Source: Pseudomonas putida (GTDB lineage Bacteria > Pseudomonadota > Gammaproteobacteria > Pseudomonadales > Pseudomonadaceae). From it: a stretch of DNA of 64,000 nt. The notes beneath the pieces were generated by a model, which had not been told where the DNA came from, made no database searches, and saw only the letters and a program-made list of their open reading frames with translations. The DNA lies in NCBI RefSeq assembly GCF_009883635.2, contig NZ_CP026115.2, positions 868,001-932,000 on the forward strand. Direction: 5' to 3'. Made by a program: the position numbers and the translations under genes. Positions 8,952 to 18,628 of the stretch are shown in pieces (the first letter of the stretch is position 1; each line of letters opens with the position of its first letter).

Positions 8952-10985
8952 TTAAAGACTGTTGATCAGGGTGGCGAAGGTTTCCTGGGCCGCCTTGATG
9001 ATCTGCGACGACGCGGTGTAGTACTGCTGGAACTTGATCAGGTTGCCGGTCTCTTCGTCGATCGAGACACCCGACACGCCGTCGCGCGCATCCAGCGCCG
9101 AGGTGTGCAAGGCCGTTGTGGCGTCGCTGTCCATCTGCGCCTGGCCGGCCTTGCCGCCGACGTTGGACACCAGCTTCGCGTAGGCATCGGTGAAGCTGAT
9201 GCCCTTGCCGTCAGCCCCCACTTCGACCGTGGACTTGGTCTGCAGGTCGATCACCGACTGGCTGTTGCGGTTGTCTGCCGAGCCCGCGCCGGTCAGCGCC
9301 ACGGTGTAGCTGTCACCATTCTTCGGCGCGCCTGAGACGCTCATCTCGAAGGTGAAGCTGCTGCCCAGCGAGTTGCCGCTGCCATCGACCATCGGTACCG
9401 ACAGCTGCAGCTTGTTTTCCTGCCCGGGGATGATCGTGCCGCTGCCGATGTTGTTGCCCTTGGCGTCGTACATCGTGTACGCCTGCGGCGAGCTGCCGTC
9501 GTCACCAAACACCAGCTTGACCGGGGTCGAGTACTTCAGGCCGGTCTGCAGCTGCGAGCGCTGGGTGGCATCGTAGATGTCCATCTCGGAAGTCAGCGTC
9601 GGCTGGGTAATGACGCCAGTGCCTTTGTTGCCCGAACCGCTGGTGGCGGTCAGCGGCGCGGCCAGCGCCAGGCGCTTGGGGTCGGTCAGCACGGTGTCGA
9701 TGTTCGCCGCGGCATTACGCGTCGGGGTAATCTTGAAGCTGTCACCAGCGCTCAGGGCACCGCCGTTGAGGGACAGGGTGAAACCGTCGATCACTGGCGC
9801 CGGGTCGTCGTCGAGGCTGTAGGTACCCATGTCGGTGCCATCAGGCAGTTTGCGCACGGTGTACTGCTTGTCGCTGTTGAAGGTCACCTGGTAATCGCTG
9901 GTGGTCAGCTTGCCGGTGTCCTTGATGGTCACGTCGAGGTTGCCGGAGCCTGCACTGTTGCCCGTCTTGGCGACGCTGCGCTGGGCGATGGCTGCGGCGC
10001 TGTTGATATCGCCGAACAGGGTGGCACCGAAGTCACCGTTCTTGTCGATACCCTGGGCCAGCTGGCTGTTGATGGCATCGGCCACCACCAGGGCCACGCG
10101 GCCAAGCTCGTTGAGCGCCGGGTCGAGGGTTTCCTTGCGGTAGCGGATCAGGCCGCCCAGTTCACCACCGGTGGTGCTGTTGGTGATGTCCATCTTGGTC
10201 GAACCGCGATTGAGCACCAGGCTCATGCGGGTCGGGTCGGTGGCGCTCGGCTCGACGCCGATGGTCTGGGTGGTGTTGCCCAGCACCAGGGCCTGGCCGT
10301 TCTTCAGGTAGATGTCGTAGTTGCCGTTCTTCTGCTCCACCACGTCGGCACCGATCAGCGACGACAGTTCGCGCACCGCGCCATCGCGCTGGTCGAGCAG
10401 GTCGTTGGGCTGGCCGTTGACGGCGGTCATCTTGGAGATCTGGCCGTTGAGGTCGGCAATCGACTTGGTCAGGGCGTTGACCTTGTCGGCGATCGACGCC
10501 ATGTTGGCGTTGATGTCGCTGTTCTGCTGGTTGAGCTGCGCCGACAGGGTATTGAAACGCTTGGCCAGGGACTGGGCGCTGGTCAGTAGCAGCTGGCGCG
10601 AGGCGTCCTCGGTCGGCTTGGCGGCAGCATCCTGCATGGCACTGAAGAAGCTTTGCAGCGCGGCAGTGATGCCGGTGTCGCTGCTCGACAGGGCGGTATC
10701 TATCGGCGTGATCTGATTCAGGTACGAGGTGGCGTCGCTGCTCAGCGAGGTGGTGGTACGCAGCTGGTTCTCGAGGAACGCGTTGTACACCCGACGCACG
10801 TCAGCCAGGGTGGTCCCGGAACCCATGAACACCTGGCCGACCTGCTGGCCGCCCTTGGTCTTCTGCACGTTCTGCTGGCGCGAGTAGCTCTCGACATCGG
10901 CGTTGGCGATGTTGTTACCGAGGGTGTACATCCCCGACTGCGCGGCGCCAAGCCCCGACATGCCAATATTGATCAGACTCGCCAT
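8952..10985 (-). CDS. flgK: Flagellar hook-associated protein 1 (HAP1)
   Basis: 677 aa. The N-terminal rod/hook signature (LINIGMSGLGAAQSGMYTLGNNIANADVESYSRQQ) and the C-terminal DGVSGVSIDEETGNLIKFQQYYTASSQIIKAAQE are classic FlgK. The long central part (about 250-590) is the variable domain seen in Pseudomonas FlgK. FlgK is secreted by the flagellar type III apparatus and caps the hook before FlgL and the filament. It starts 12 bp after the flgJ stop. Confidence 0.97.
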   Translation of the reverse strand: MASLINIGMSGLGAAQSGMYTLGNNIANADVESYSRQQNVQKTKGGQQVGQVFMGSGTTLADVRRVYNAFLENQLRTTTSLSSDATSYLNQITPIDTALSSSDTGITAALQSFFSAMQDAAAKPTEDASRQLLLTSAQSLAKRFNTLSAQLNQQNSDINANMASIADKVNALTKSIADLNGQISKMTAVNGQPNDLLDQRDGAVRELSSLIGADVVEQKNGNYDIYLKNGQALVLGNTTQTIGVEPSATDPTRMSLVLNRGSTKMDITNSTTGGELGGLIRYRKETLDPALNELGRVALVVADAINSQLAQGIDKNGDFGATLFGDINSAAAIAQRSVAKTGNSAGSGNLDVTIKDTGKLTTSDYQVTFNSDKQYTVRKLPDGTDMGTYSLDDDPAPVIDGFTLSLNGGALSAGDSFKITPTRNAAANIDTVLTDPKRLALAAPLTATSGSGNKGTGVITQPTLTSEMDIYDATQRSQLQTGLKYSTPVKLVFGDDGSSPQAYTMYDAKGNNIGSGTIIPGQENKLQLSVPMVDGSGNSLGSSFTFEMSVSGAPKNGDSYTVALTGAGSADNRNSQSVIDLQTKSTVEVGADGKGISFTDAYAKLVSNVGGKAGQAQMDSDATTALHTSALDARDGVSGVSIDEETGNLIKFQQYYTASSQIIKAAQETFATLINSL

Positions 10986-10997
10986 GGTTCCATACCC

Positions 10998-12164
10998 TTA
11001 AAGTTTCGTTGTGGTACCGAGCATTGCGTAGCTCTCGTACGACTTCATCTGTCTTGCGATCTGCGAGATCTTGCTGGCGTAGTTCGGGTCGGTGGCGTAC
11101 CCGGCCTTTTGCAGTTCTCGCACGAATTGTTCTGGGTTATCGGCCGACTTCACCGCATCTTGATAGCGCGAATTGCTCTGCAGCAGACTTACCAGGTCGT
11201 GGAAACTGTCCTGGTACGAATCGTAGGAACGGAACGCCGCCGTCTCCTTGACGAACTGGCCGTCGCGGAATTCGCTGGTGATCGCCCGCGCCGAATCGCC
11301 TTGCCAATTACTGCTGGCCTTGATGCCGAACAGGTTGTGGCTGCTGCTGCCGTCACTGTTGCGCATGACCGACTTGCCCCAGCCGGTTTCCAGGGCAGCC
11401 TGGGCCACCAGGTAACGCGGATCGACACCAATGCGCTTGGCGGCCTGTTCGGCCATCGGCAGCATGGTGGCGACGAACTCGTCGCTGTCGGCAAAGGCCT
11501 TCTTCGGCGCCAGCGGCGGCTGCGCCACGGCGCGACCGGTGATGCGCAGGCCGTTGTCCGGGATGGCGATGGCCTTGGCCACCTGCTGCCCGTCACGGGC
11601 CGGCACGGCGGCAGTATTGGTGGCTGCAGCCGGGCTGGTGGCCGAAGGCACGATGCCGGCCAGCAGGCGATCGGTGAGCTTGCCCGGCAGCGCCAGGCGC
11701 CGCGAGTTGAGCGCGGCGACGTCGTTGCGCGTGGCCGTGGTTTGCGTCGCCTGCACCGGGTCGGCCACCTTGTTGCCCCACAGCGTCGGCGCGTTGCCAT
11801 CGACACGCGGGAACGGGCTGGTGTTGACCGGGGTGCTCTTGTGCTTCGACAGCTGGCGCACCAGCACGTCCTGCAGGCCGATACCGCCACCCTCGCGGGA
11901 CATGCTCACCGCCAGCTGCTGGTCGTACATGTCGCGGTACTGCTTGACCGTCTCGCTGTTCATCGGGTTGTCGTCGGCCAGCACGTCGCTGGCCTTGCGC
12001 GAGGCCTTGAGCATCTCGCTGATGAACAGCGACTCGAACTCCTGGGCCACCTTGCGCACGTTGGCGTCGCTGTCGCGGTCACCATGCTTGAGCGAGCTCA
12101 GGCGATTGAGGTCGGTGTAGGCACCGCTGTCAGCATGACTGGAGACCAGGCTTTTCGAATTCAT
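10998..12164 (-). CDS. flgJ: Flagellar rod-binding protein and peptidoglycan hydrolase
   Basis: 388 aa with the two-part FlgJ architecture. The N-terminal rod-binding domain (about 15-110) includes ESLFISEMLKASRKAS. A proline/alanine-rich linker follows, then a C-terminal glucosaminidase-type domain (about 235-388) with the AQAALETGWGKSVM catalytic-Glu region and SHNLFGIKAS. The muramidase domain opens peptidoglycan for the rod in the periplasm. It lies between flgI and flgK with 11-12 bp spacers. Confidence 0.97.
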   Translation of the reverse strand: MNSKSLVSSHADSGAYTDLNRLSSLKHGDRDSDANVRKVAQEFESLFISEMLKASRKASDVLADDNPMNSETVKQYRDMYDQQLAVSMSREGGGIGLQDVLVRQLSKHKSTPVNTSPFPRVDGNAPTLWGNKVADPVQATQTTATRNDVAALNSRRLALPGKLTDRLLAGIVPSATSPAAATNTAAVPARDGQQVAKAIAIPDNGLRITGRAVAQPPLAPKKAFADSDEFVATMLPMAEQAAKRIGVDPRYLVAQAALETGWGKSVMRNSDGSSSHNLFGIKASSNWQGDSARAITSEFRDGQFVKETAAFRSYDSYQDSFHDLVSLLQSNSRYQDAVKSADNPEQFVRELQKAGYATDPNYASKISQIARQMKSYESYAMLGTTTKL

Positions 12165-12175
12165 CCGCAGCGTCC

Positions 12176-13291
12176 TCAGATCACGATCAGGTCGGCCTGC
12201 AAGGCGCCGGCCTGTTTCAGTGCTTCGAGGATGGCCATCAGGTCGCCGGGCGCCGCGCCCACCTGGTTCACCGCGCGGACGATCTCATCCAGCGTGGTGC
12301 CCGGGCCAAACTTGAACATCGGCTTGGCTTCCTGCTCGGCATTGACCCGCGAACGCGGAACCACCGCCGTCTGGCCATTGGAGAACGGCCCCGGCTGGCT
12401 GACGATCGGGTCTTCGGTAATGGTCACGGTCAGGCTGCCGTGGGTCACCGCAGCCGGCGAGACCTTGACGTTCTGGCCGATGACGATGGTACCGGTGCGC
12501 GAGTTGATGATGACCTTGGCCACGGCCTGGCCCGGGTCGATCTCGAGGTTTTCGAGGATCGACAGGTAGTCGACCCGCTGGCTCGGGTCCATGGGCGCGG
12601 TGACCCGCACCGAGCCGCCATCCACGGCCTGGGCCACGCCTGGGCCGAGCAGGTCGTTGACCTTGTCGACGATGCGCTTGGCGGTGGTGAAGTCCGGGCG
12701 GTTGAGGTTCAGGGTCAGGCTGTTGCCCTGGTTGAAGCCGCTCGGCACGGCGCGCTCGACCGAGGCGCCACCAGGAATACGGCCGGCCGACGGAACGTTG
12801 ACGGTGATCTTCGAGCCGTCACGGCCTTCGGCATCGAAGCCACCGACCACCAGGTTACCCTGGGCGATGGCGTAGACGTTGCCGTCGATACCCTTGAGCG
12901 GGGTCATCAGCAGGCTGCCGCCGCGCAGGCTCTTGGAGTTGCCGATCGACGAAACGGTGATGTCCACCACCTGGCCCGGCTTGGCGAACGCCGGCAGGTC
13001 GGCATGCACCGACACCGCCGCGACGTTCTTCAGCTGCACGTTGCCGGAGCCAGGCGGCACCTTGATGCCGAACTGCGACAGCATGTTGTTGAAGGTCTGC
13101 AGGGTGAAAGGGGTCTGGGTGGTCTGGTCACCCGTACCGTTGAGCCCCACCACCAGGCCATAGCCGATCAACTGGTTGGAACGCACGCCGGAGATGCTGG
13201 CAATGTCCTTGAGGCGCTCGGCGTGGGCACCGAACGCGCAGGACAGGAGCAGGGTCGCGGCTATCAGCTGCCTAAGGTTGAACATGTTCAT
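12176..13291 (-). CDS. flgI: Flagellar P-ring protein
   Basis: 371 aa. A Sec signal peptide (about 1-24, ending AFGAHA) precedes the P-ring signature [33 protein letters not shown]. Full length for FlgI, which forms the periplasmic ring around the rod. The start overlaps no neighbour; it lies 6 bp after flgH and offers two close in-frame ATGs (MNM). Assembly requires FlgA, encoded at about 23.3 kb in this window. Confidence 0.97.
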   Translation of the reverse strand: MNMFNLRQLIAATLLLSCAFGAHAERLKDIASISGVRSNQLIGYGLVVGLNGTGDQTTQTPFTLQTFNNMLSQFGIKVPPGSGNVQLKNVAAVSVHADLPAFAKPGQVVDITVSSIGNSKSLRGGSLLMTPLKGIDGNVYAIAQGNLVVGGFDAEGRDGSKITVNVPSAGRIPGGASVERAVPSGFNQGNSLTLNLNRPDFTTAKRIVDKVNDLLGPGVAQAVDGGSVRVTAPMDPSQRVDYLSILENLEIDPGQAVAKVIINSRTGTIVIGQNVKVSPAAVTHGSLTVTITEDPIVSQPGPFSNGQTAVVPRSRVNAEQEAKPMFKFGPGTTLDEIVRAVNQVGAAPGDLMAILEALKQAGALQADLIVI

Positions 13292-13297
13292 CCGTAC

Positions 13298-13993
13298 TCA
13301 GAAGGGCCAAAGCGGGCTCATGAAGAAGCGGTCCAGCCAACCCGGTTGGCTGGCATCGGCGAACGAGCCGGTGCCCGAATAGGTGATGCGTGCATCGGCC
13401 ACGCGGGTGGACGGCACGGTGTTGTCGGTGGCGATGTCGTCGGCACGGATCAGGCCGGCGATACGCACCAGCTCTTCACCGGTGTTCAGGGTCATCCACT
13501 TCTCGCCGCGCACGGCGATGATGCCGTTGGGCAGCACTTCGGCCACGGTGACAGTGATCGAGCCGGTCAGGGTGTTGCCCTGGGTGGCCTTGCTGTCGCC
13601 CTTGGTGGTGCGGTCACCGCTGTAACCCGCCTCCAGCGACAGGTCGCCGCTGCCGAACGGGTTGTTGGTATTCGGGGTGGAGCCGAACAGCGAGGTCAGG
13701 CCGATGTCGGCCTTGCTGTTCTTCTGGATCTGCGAACCTGCGTTCTTGCTCGCCGACGTGCGTTCGTTGAGGGTGATGGTGATGATGTCACCCACGCGGA
13801 ACGCTTTGCGGTCGGTGTACAGGCCCTGCTCGAAACCCGCCTGGTAGATCGAACCGTTGTTGGCTGCCGCCGGCAGCGGGGTGCGCGGCAGAACCGGCGC
13901 GTAATACGGGTCGTTCGGCTTGGGCGTCGGCGCGACGCAACCTGCCAACACAACCGCCCCCCCCAGGGCGAACACAGACAACAGACGCTTCAT
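13298..13993 (-). CDS. flgH: Flagellar L-ring lipoprotein
   Basis: 231 aa. The N-terminus is a lipoprotein signal with lipobox LAGC (Cys at about residue 19). The body carries the FlgH motifs [21 protein letters not shown] and [23 protein letters not shown]. It forms the outer-membrane bushing of the flagellum. It follows flgG after 46 bp and precedes flgI by 6 bp within flgFGHIJKL. Confidence 0.97.
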   Translation of the reverse strand: MKRLLSVFALGGAVVLAGCVAPTPKPNDPYYAPVLPRTPLPAAANNGSIYQAGFEQGLYTDRKAFRVGDIITITLNERTSASKNAGSQIQKNSKADIGLTSLFGSTPNTNNPFGSGDLSLEAGYSGDRTTKGDSKATQGNTLTGSITVTVAEVLPNGIIAVRGEKWMTLNTGEELVRIAGLIRADDIATDNTVPSTRVADARITYSGTGSFADASQPGWLDRFFMSPLWPF

Positions 13994-14039
13994 GACACTT
14001 ACCTCACGGTGTAACGGGAGTAGAACCTGTACTAGGGCT

Positions 14040-14825
14040 TTAGAGCTGTTGAGTCACGAACGACAGCATCTGGTCGGCGGTGGAGATGACCTTGGAGTTC
14101 ATCTCGTAGGCACGCTGGGTGGTGATCATGTTCACCAGCTCTTCCACGGTGCTGACGTTGGAGTTTTCCAAGGTCTGCTGCAGGGTGGTGCCGAAGCCGT
14201 TCAGGCCCGGGGTACCGACCTGTGGCGCACCGCTGGCGGCGGTTTCCAGGAACAGGTTGTCACCGATCGCCTGCAGGCCGGCCGGGTTGATGAAGTCGGC
14301 GGTCTGCAGGTTGCCGATCACCTGTGCAGCCGGGTTGCCGGCGGTGGTGATCGACACGGTGCCGTCCTGGCCGACGGTGAAGGTCTGGGCGTCGTTCGGC
14401 ACCACGATCGCTGGCTCCAGGGCAAAGCCTTGGGCAGTGACGATCTGGCCATCGGAGTTCAGGTGGAAGGTACCGTCACGGGTGTACGAGACGGTGCCGT
14501 CTGGCTGCAGCACCTGGAAGAAGCCACGGCCGTTGACCGCCATGTCCAGTGGGTTTTCGGTGGTCTGCAGGCTGCCGGTCTGGAAGTTCTTCTGGGTGCC
14601 GACAATGCGCACACCGGTACCGACCTGCAGGCCCGATGGCAGCTCGCTGTCCTGGGTCGACTGCGCGCCTGGCTGACGCTTGATCTGGTACAGCAGGTCG
14701 GCGAACTCGGCACGATCCCGCTTGAAGCCGGTGGTCGAGACGTTGGCCAGGTTGTTGGAAATGACGGTCAGGTTGGTGTCCTGGGCGGACAGGCCGGTTT
14801 TAGCGACCCAAAGAGCCGGAAGCAT
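14040..14825 (-). CDS. flgG: Flagellar distal rod protein
   Basis: 261 aa, the usual FlgG length. The N-terminus ([37 protein letters not shown]) and the C-terminal coil ([20 protein letters not shown]) are diagnostic of the flg rod/hook family, and the overall pattern is that of the distal rod. It lies 47 bp after flgF. Confidence 0.97.
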   Translation of the reverse strand: MLPALWVAKTGLSAQDTNLTVISNNLANVSTTGFKRDRAEFADLLYQIKRQPGAQSTQDSELPSGLQVGTGVRIVGTQKNFQTGSLQTTENPLDMAVNGRGFFQVLQPDGTVSYTRDGTFHLNSDGQIVTAQGFALEPAIVVPNDAQTFTVGQDGTVSITTAGNPAAQVIGNLQTADFINPAGLQAIGDNLFLETAASGAPQVGTPGLNGFGTTLQQTLENSNVSTVEELVNMITTQRAYEMNSKVISTADQMLSFVTQQL

Positions 14826-14872
14826 CAGTATTCTCCTCGTGCGCCTGTTTTACGGCACCCGTTCAAAGTTGG

Positions 14873-15613
14873 TTAGCCGATTTGCAAAACACGCGCCATG
14901 GCTTCATCGCCTTCCTTGGCCGCGTTCATCATTTTCACGTGCAGCTCGAACTGGCGGGATAGCGCCAGCACCGAGGTCATTTCTTCCACGGCGTTGACGT
15001 TGCTGCCTTCAAGGAAGCCCGACACCACCCGCACATTGACGTCGGCGGCAGCCGGTTGGCCGTTCTGGGTGTGGATCAGCCCGTCCAGGCCCTTGGTCAT
15101 GCTCTTGATGTCCGGGTTGACCAGCTTGATGCGGTCGACCTCGGCCATCACCCGCGGGTCTTCGCCCATCGAGCGGATGCTGATGGTGCCGTCGGCACCG
15201 ACTTCGACTTTCTGCTCTGGCGGAATGGCAATCGGGCCACCGTTGCCGATCACCGGCATGCCATTGCCGGCGCGCAGCACGCCGAGGGCGTCGATGTTAA
15301 GGCTACCGGTGCGTACGTAGGCTTCGCTGCCATCCGGCGCCTGCACGGCGATGAAACCCTGCCCGCTCACAGCCACATCCAGGTCACGCCCGGTCTCGAC
15401 CATCGGCCCTTCGCTGAAGTCGGTGGCCGGGCGTTCGGTCATGGCAAACGCCCGTGACGGAAAGCTGTCACCAAACACCGGCATCGAGCGCGCCTGTTCC
15501 AGGTCGCGCTGGAAGCCGTTGGTGGAAACGTTCGCCAGGTTGTTGGCGTGGGCCTTTTGCGCCAGCGCGTTCTGGCTGGCGCCGGTCATGGCCACGTAAA
15601 GCATCTTGTCCAC
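14873..15613 (-). CDS. flgF: Flagellar proximal rod protein
   Basis: 246 aa when begun at GTG 15613 (MDKMLYVAMTGASQ). The sequence GGAGG-ATGACT-GTG places the Shine-Dalgarno directly against an upstream ATG (15619), which is too close to use, but 6 nt before the GTG, so the GTG is chosen. This gives the N-terminus normal for FlgF. The rod motifs [20 protein letters not shown] and VEEMTSVLALSRQFELHVKM are present. It is the first gene of flgFGHIJKL and has its own sigma-54 promoter about 60 bp upstream. Confidence 0.96.
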   Translation of the reverse strand: MDKMLYVAMTGASQNALAQKAHANNLANVSTNGFQRDLEQARSMPVFGDSFPSRAFAMTERPATDFSEGPMVETGRDLDVAVSGQGFIAVQAPDGSEAYVRTGSLNIDALGVLRAGNGMPVIGNGGPIAIPPEQKVEVGADGTISIRSMGEDPRVMAEVDRIKLVNPDIKSMTKGLDGLIHTQNGQPAAADVNVRVVSGFLEGSNVNAVEEMTSVLALSRQFELHVKMMNAAKEGDEAMARVLQIG

Positions 15614-15672
15614 AGTCATCCTCCGCTGCACTGACGATCGTTTGCCGCTCGCCGTTGCTGTGCAGGCTCTAA

Positions 15673-15688
15673 AGCAAGTTCCGAACCA
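15673..15688 (-). promoter_or_regulatory. Sigma-54 (RpoN) promoter of flgF
   Basis: On the - strand TGGTTCGGAACTTGCT has the invariant GG and GC with the correct 10-nt interval (consensus TGGCACG-N4-TTGC). The predicted start is near 15662, leaving a leader of about 50 nt before the flgF GTG. FleQ/FleR with RpoN control of this operon is known in Pseudomonas; the match here was read by eye. Confidence 0.75.
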
Positions 15689-15703
15689 ACTTTTCGAATT
15701 CGT

Positions 15704-15731
15704 GAAAAAGCCCGTGAATACGGGCTTTTTC
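15704..15731. terminator. Intrinsic terminator between the small gene and flgF
   Basis: A 12-bp perfect stem (GAAAAAGCCCGT / ACGGGCTTTTTC) with a 4-nt loop and U-tracts on both strands. On the - strand it ends transcription of the flgE-side genes just before the flgF promoter, so flgF is an independent unit. Confidence 0.8.
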
Positions 15732-15805
15732 GGGGTTTTGTCATTGGGCTGCCGCCGGTTATCCGGCGCCAGGTTGCCGGTGGCGGCAAACCTGTACCGA
15801 CCTCA

Positions 15806-15991
15806 TCAAGGTTCGCGGCAACCGCCATTGCTGAAGGGGCCGGCGAATTTCTTCCAGCCCTCCCCCGGCGGCCATTGCGAGCACACCAAGCGGCCATCCA
15901 CCTGGCTTTCCCAGCGCCACCAGGGCGCGGTGCCGGCCTGGGCCTGGTACAGGCAGAAAGCGGCGATCAACGTCACAACCAGCCTTTTCAT
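15806..15991 (-). CDS. Small exported protein of unknown function
   Basis: 61 aa with a clear Sec signal peptide (MKRLVVTLIAAFCLYQAQA, cleavage near residue 19). The short mature part is rich in Trp and Gly and has two cysteines (VCSQW, GGCREP), which could form a disulfide. It has a strong Shine-Dalgarno (AGGAGGG, 3 nt before ATG). It lies between flgE and flgF, flanked by a perfect hairpin upstream and an intrinsic terminator downstream. The exported status is clear from the sequence. The function is unknown, and its location does not prove a flagellar role. Confidence 0.7.
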   Translation of the reverse strand: MKRLVVTLIAAFCLYQAQAGTAPWWRWESQVDGRLVCSQWPPGEGWKKFAGPFSNGGCREP

Positions 15992-16009
15992 GATCCCTCC
16001 TGCAAATAC

Positions 16010-16040
16010 GACTGACCCCTTTACAGGAAAGGGGTCAGTC
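16010..16040. repeat. Perfect 13-bp hairpin after flgE
   Basis: GACTGACCCCTTT and AAAGGGGTCAGTC flank a 5-nt loop. It lies 24 bp after the flgE stop and just before the small exported gene. There is no strong U-tract on the - strand, so it may be an mRNA 3'-stabilising or attenuating structure instead of a full terminator. Confidence 0.65.
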
Positions 16041-16063
16041 CACGCATGCTCAGCCAGCGACCA

Positions 16064-17422
16064 TCAGGTCATCTGGATGATGGTCTGCATGATGGTGCTT
16101 TCGGTGGAGATGGTCTTGGCGTTCGCCTGGTAGTTACTCTGCGCCTTGATCAGCTCGACCAGCTCTTGCGTCAGGTTGACGTTCGAGCCTTCCAGTGCGT
16201 TGGACTCGACACTGCCCAGGGTACCGGTCTTCGGCGTATCGATACCCGGAATGCCCGAGGAGTAGGTCTCGGTCCAGCGGGTGCCACCGATCTGCTGCAG
16301 GCCTTGATCGTTGGCGAAGCTGGCCAGGGCTACCTGGCCAATGGCACGCGACTGCTGGTTGCTGAAGCTGGCGAACATCACGCCGGTGGAGTCGATGCTC
16401 AGGCTCGACAGGATGCCGGTGGCATAACCGTCCTGGGACTGCGACATGCGCGCGGTTTCGGTGTTGTACGAGGTGGTGCTGTTCATCGACAGCTTCATGC
16501 CGTCGGTATTCTCCGCCGAACCGTTGGAGGCCCAGTTGCCCGCAGCGTCCTTGGCGGCCGGGACCCAGCCCTTGAGGGTGAAGGTATTGTTGGTCACCGC
16601 CCATTCGGCGTTGGCCGGCGCACCTGGCGGAATGCTGGCCGGGTCGGTGGCCATGGACGCCACGCTACCGTCGGTATTGAAGGTCATGGTCGCTTCCAGC
16701 GGCGCCGTGGAAGTCGGGTCCATCGGGTTGCGACCATCTATCAGGGTGTACATCGTCCACTGGTTGGTGTCGGTCTTGCGGTAGAACTGCTCCATGGTGT
16801 GCTCGTTACCCTGACTGTCGTAGACCTTGGTCGGGAACGACTTGGTGTACGAAGTATCGTCAGTCGGGTCGAACACGATGTCACCGGCAACCGGCGGCGT
16901 CGACGGCAGCGGGATCGACGTGGCCGAGGAGTTCAGGTTGATGCCCTGGTCGATCAGGCTGGTGGCCTTTGGCTGCAGGGCCGAGGTGTCGATCTTCAGG
17001 TCGGTCAGCACACCTTTCTTGATGTTGCCGCTGCTGTCGGCAGCATAGCCCTGCAGGCGCAGGCCGTCGGAGGTGACGACATAGTTGTCCTTGCTGGTCT
17101 GGAAGGCACCGGCACGGGTGTAGACCATCGAGCCGTTGTCGGACAGCACGAAGTAACCTTGACCCTGGATACCCATGTCCAGCACGTTGCCGGTGTTGTT
17201 CACGTCACCCTGGGTGAACTGCTGGGAGACTGCGGCCAGGCGCACACCGTTGCCGACCTGGTTCTTGCCCACGCCCAGGCGGTTGGCGCCAGCGTAGACG
17301 TCGGCGAACTCGGCACGCGACGACTTGAAACCGGTGGTGTTGACGTTGGCAATGTTGTTGCCGGTAACGTCCAGCTGCTTGTTGGCTGCGTACAGACCGC
17401 TAAGGCCGATATTGAAAGACAT
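16064..17422 (-). CDS. flgE: Flagellar hook protein
   Basis: 452 aa. The N-terminal MSFNIGLSGLYAANKQLDVTGNNIANVNTTGFKSSRAEFAD, the D2-like middle part and the C-terminal VNLTQELVELIKAQSNYQANAKTISTE are hook-protein signatures. It is the last gene of flgBCDE, 27 bp after flgD. Length is within the normal range for Pseudomonas FlgE. Confidence 0.97.
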   Translation of the reverse strand: MSFNIGLSGLYAANKQLDVTGNNIANVNTTGFKSSRAEFADVYAGANRLGVGKNQVGNGVRLAAVSQQFTQGDVNNTGNVLDMGIQGQGYFVLSDNGSMVYTRAGAFQTSKDNYVVTSDGLRLQGYAADSSGNIKKGVLTDLKIDTSALQPKATSLIDQGINLNSSATSIPLPSTPPVAGDIVFDPTDDTSYTKSFPTKVYDSQGNEHTMEQFYRKTDTNQWTMYTLIDGRNPMDPTSTAPLEATMTFNTDGSVASMATDPASIPPGAPANAEWAVTNNTFTLKGWVPAAKDAAGNWASNGSAENTDGMKLSMNSTTSYNTETARMSQSQDGYATGILSSLSIDSTGVMFASFSNQQSRAIGQVALASFANDQGLQQIGGTRWTETYSSGIPGIDTPKTGTLGSVESNALEGSNVNLTQELVELIKAQSNYQANAKTISTESTIMQTIIQMT

Positions 17423-17449
17423 GCTGTTGCTCCTTGTGCCGTTCTGGCC

Positions 17450-18166
17450 TTAGATACCGATGGTTTGTACGTCGGACAGGGAAACCTTGCCGACCCCGGC
17501 GAGGTTGAGCACCATCTCGCCCGTGGAGTTGAAGCTGACACTGGTGACCTTGGCCGGCAGCAGGGTGTTCATCTGCACCGCCTTGCCATCCACGGTGGTG
17601 CTGGCAGTGAAGGTATAGGTGCCCGGGTCGACCTTAGCGCCGCTCGAGTTGGTGCCATCCCAGATGAAGTCGGCGTAGCCGGCTTTCTGCTCGCCCACCT
17701 CGATGGTCTTGACGGTGTTGCCGTCCTTGTCCTTGACGGTAATCTTCGCCCCGTCGATGGCCTGCGGCACGACGAACTGACCATTGAAGCTGTCGGCGGT
17801 ATCGACCACGGCCTTGTCGTTCTGCACGATCACCGAGCGGCCGACCAGCGACGACGCCTGCAGTGCCTGGGACGAGGCCATTGCACTGGTGATGTTGGTG
17901 ACCGACTCGTTCAGCGAGGTGATGCCCTCAAGGCTGCTGAACTGCGCCAACTGGGCCACGAACTCGCCGTTGTCCTGCGGGTCGAGCGGGTTCTGGTGCT
18001 GCATCTGGGTAACCAGCAGCTGCAGGAAGGCATCTTTGCCCAGCGAGCTGTTGCCGGTCTGGGACGCGGTATCGGTGGTGGTCTTTTTGGTGGTGCCAGT
18101 GCTGACACCGGACGCCGCGAGGACGTCGTTGAGATTGACACCGGTGGTGGAGGTATCGATGGCCAT
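17450..18166 (-). CDS. flgD: Flagellar hook assembly (capping) protein
   Basis: 238 aa. The N-terminal segment LGKDAFLQLLVTQMQHQNPLDPQDNGEFVAQLAQFSSLEG is the hallmark of FlgD. A C-terminal beta-rich FLIG-like repeat with Tudor-like fold follows (VKDKDGNTVKTIEVGEQ, FIWDGTNSSGAKVDPGTYTF). It caps the growing hook and recruits FlgE. It lies 15 bp after flgC. Confidence 0.97.
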   Translation of the reverse strand: MAIDTSTTGVNLNDVLAASGVSTGTTKKTTTDTASQTGNSSLGKDAFLQLLVTQMQHQNPLDPQDNGEFVAQLAQFSSLEGITSLNESVTNITSAMASSQALQASSLVGRSVIVQNDKAVVDTADSFNGQFVVPQAIDGAKITVKDKDGNTVKTIEVGEQKAGYADFIWDGTNSSGAKVDPGTYTFTASTTVDGKAVQMNTLLPAKVTSVSFNSTGEMVLNLAGVGKVSLSDVQTIGI

Positions 18167-18181
18167 GGTCCGGCTTCCTTA

Positions 18182-18625
18182 TCACTGACCCAGGGTCAGC
18201 ACTTTCTGCATCATGTTCTTGGCGGTGTTCATCAGCTCGGCGTTGGTCTGGAACGCCCGGCTGGCGGAGATCATGTCAGCCATCTCCTCGACCACGTTGA
18301 CGTTCGGGTAGTAGACGTAGCCGTCCTTGTTCGCCGCCGGGTGATTCGGCTCGTAGCGCGCCTCCAGATTGCTCTGGTCTTCGACGATGCCCTTGACCTG
18401 CACGCCCTGCCCCGCCTCGCCCTGGTCCTCGAACAGCGACTGGCTGACGCCGCTCTGCGCGTTCTGGAAGGTGGTGGCGAACACTGGGTGGCGCGCACGA
18501 TAGGTCTGGTCGATGCTCGACGACACGGTCTCGGCGTTGGCGATGTTCGAGGCAACAGTGTTGAGGCGGGTGTTCTGCGCGCTCATGCCGCTGCCGGCAA
18601 TGTTGAAAACACTGGAAAGGGACAT
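18182..18625 (-). CDS. flgC: Flagellar proximal rod protein
   Basis: 147 aa. The N-terminus SLSSVFNIAGSGMSAQNTRL NTVASNIANAETV and the C-terminal VEEMADMISASRAFQTNAEL are FlgC. It starts 3 bp after the flgB stop, indicating translational coupling. Confidence 0.97.
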   Translation of the reverse strand: MSLSSVFNIAGSGMSAQNTRLNTVASNIANAETVSSSIDQTYRARHPVFATTFQNAQSGVSQSLFEDQGEAGQGVQVKGIVEDQSNLEARYEPNHPAANKDGYVYYPNVNVVEEMADMISASRAFQTNAELMNTAKNMMQKVLTLGQ

Positions 18626-18628
18626 GAA

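Noticed and set aside
10653..14014. Long + strand open frames opposite flgK, flgJ, flgI and flgH
   Set aside because: Antisense shadows; the - strand carries complete, recognisable flagellar proteins with small intergenic spacers.
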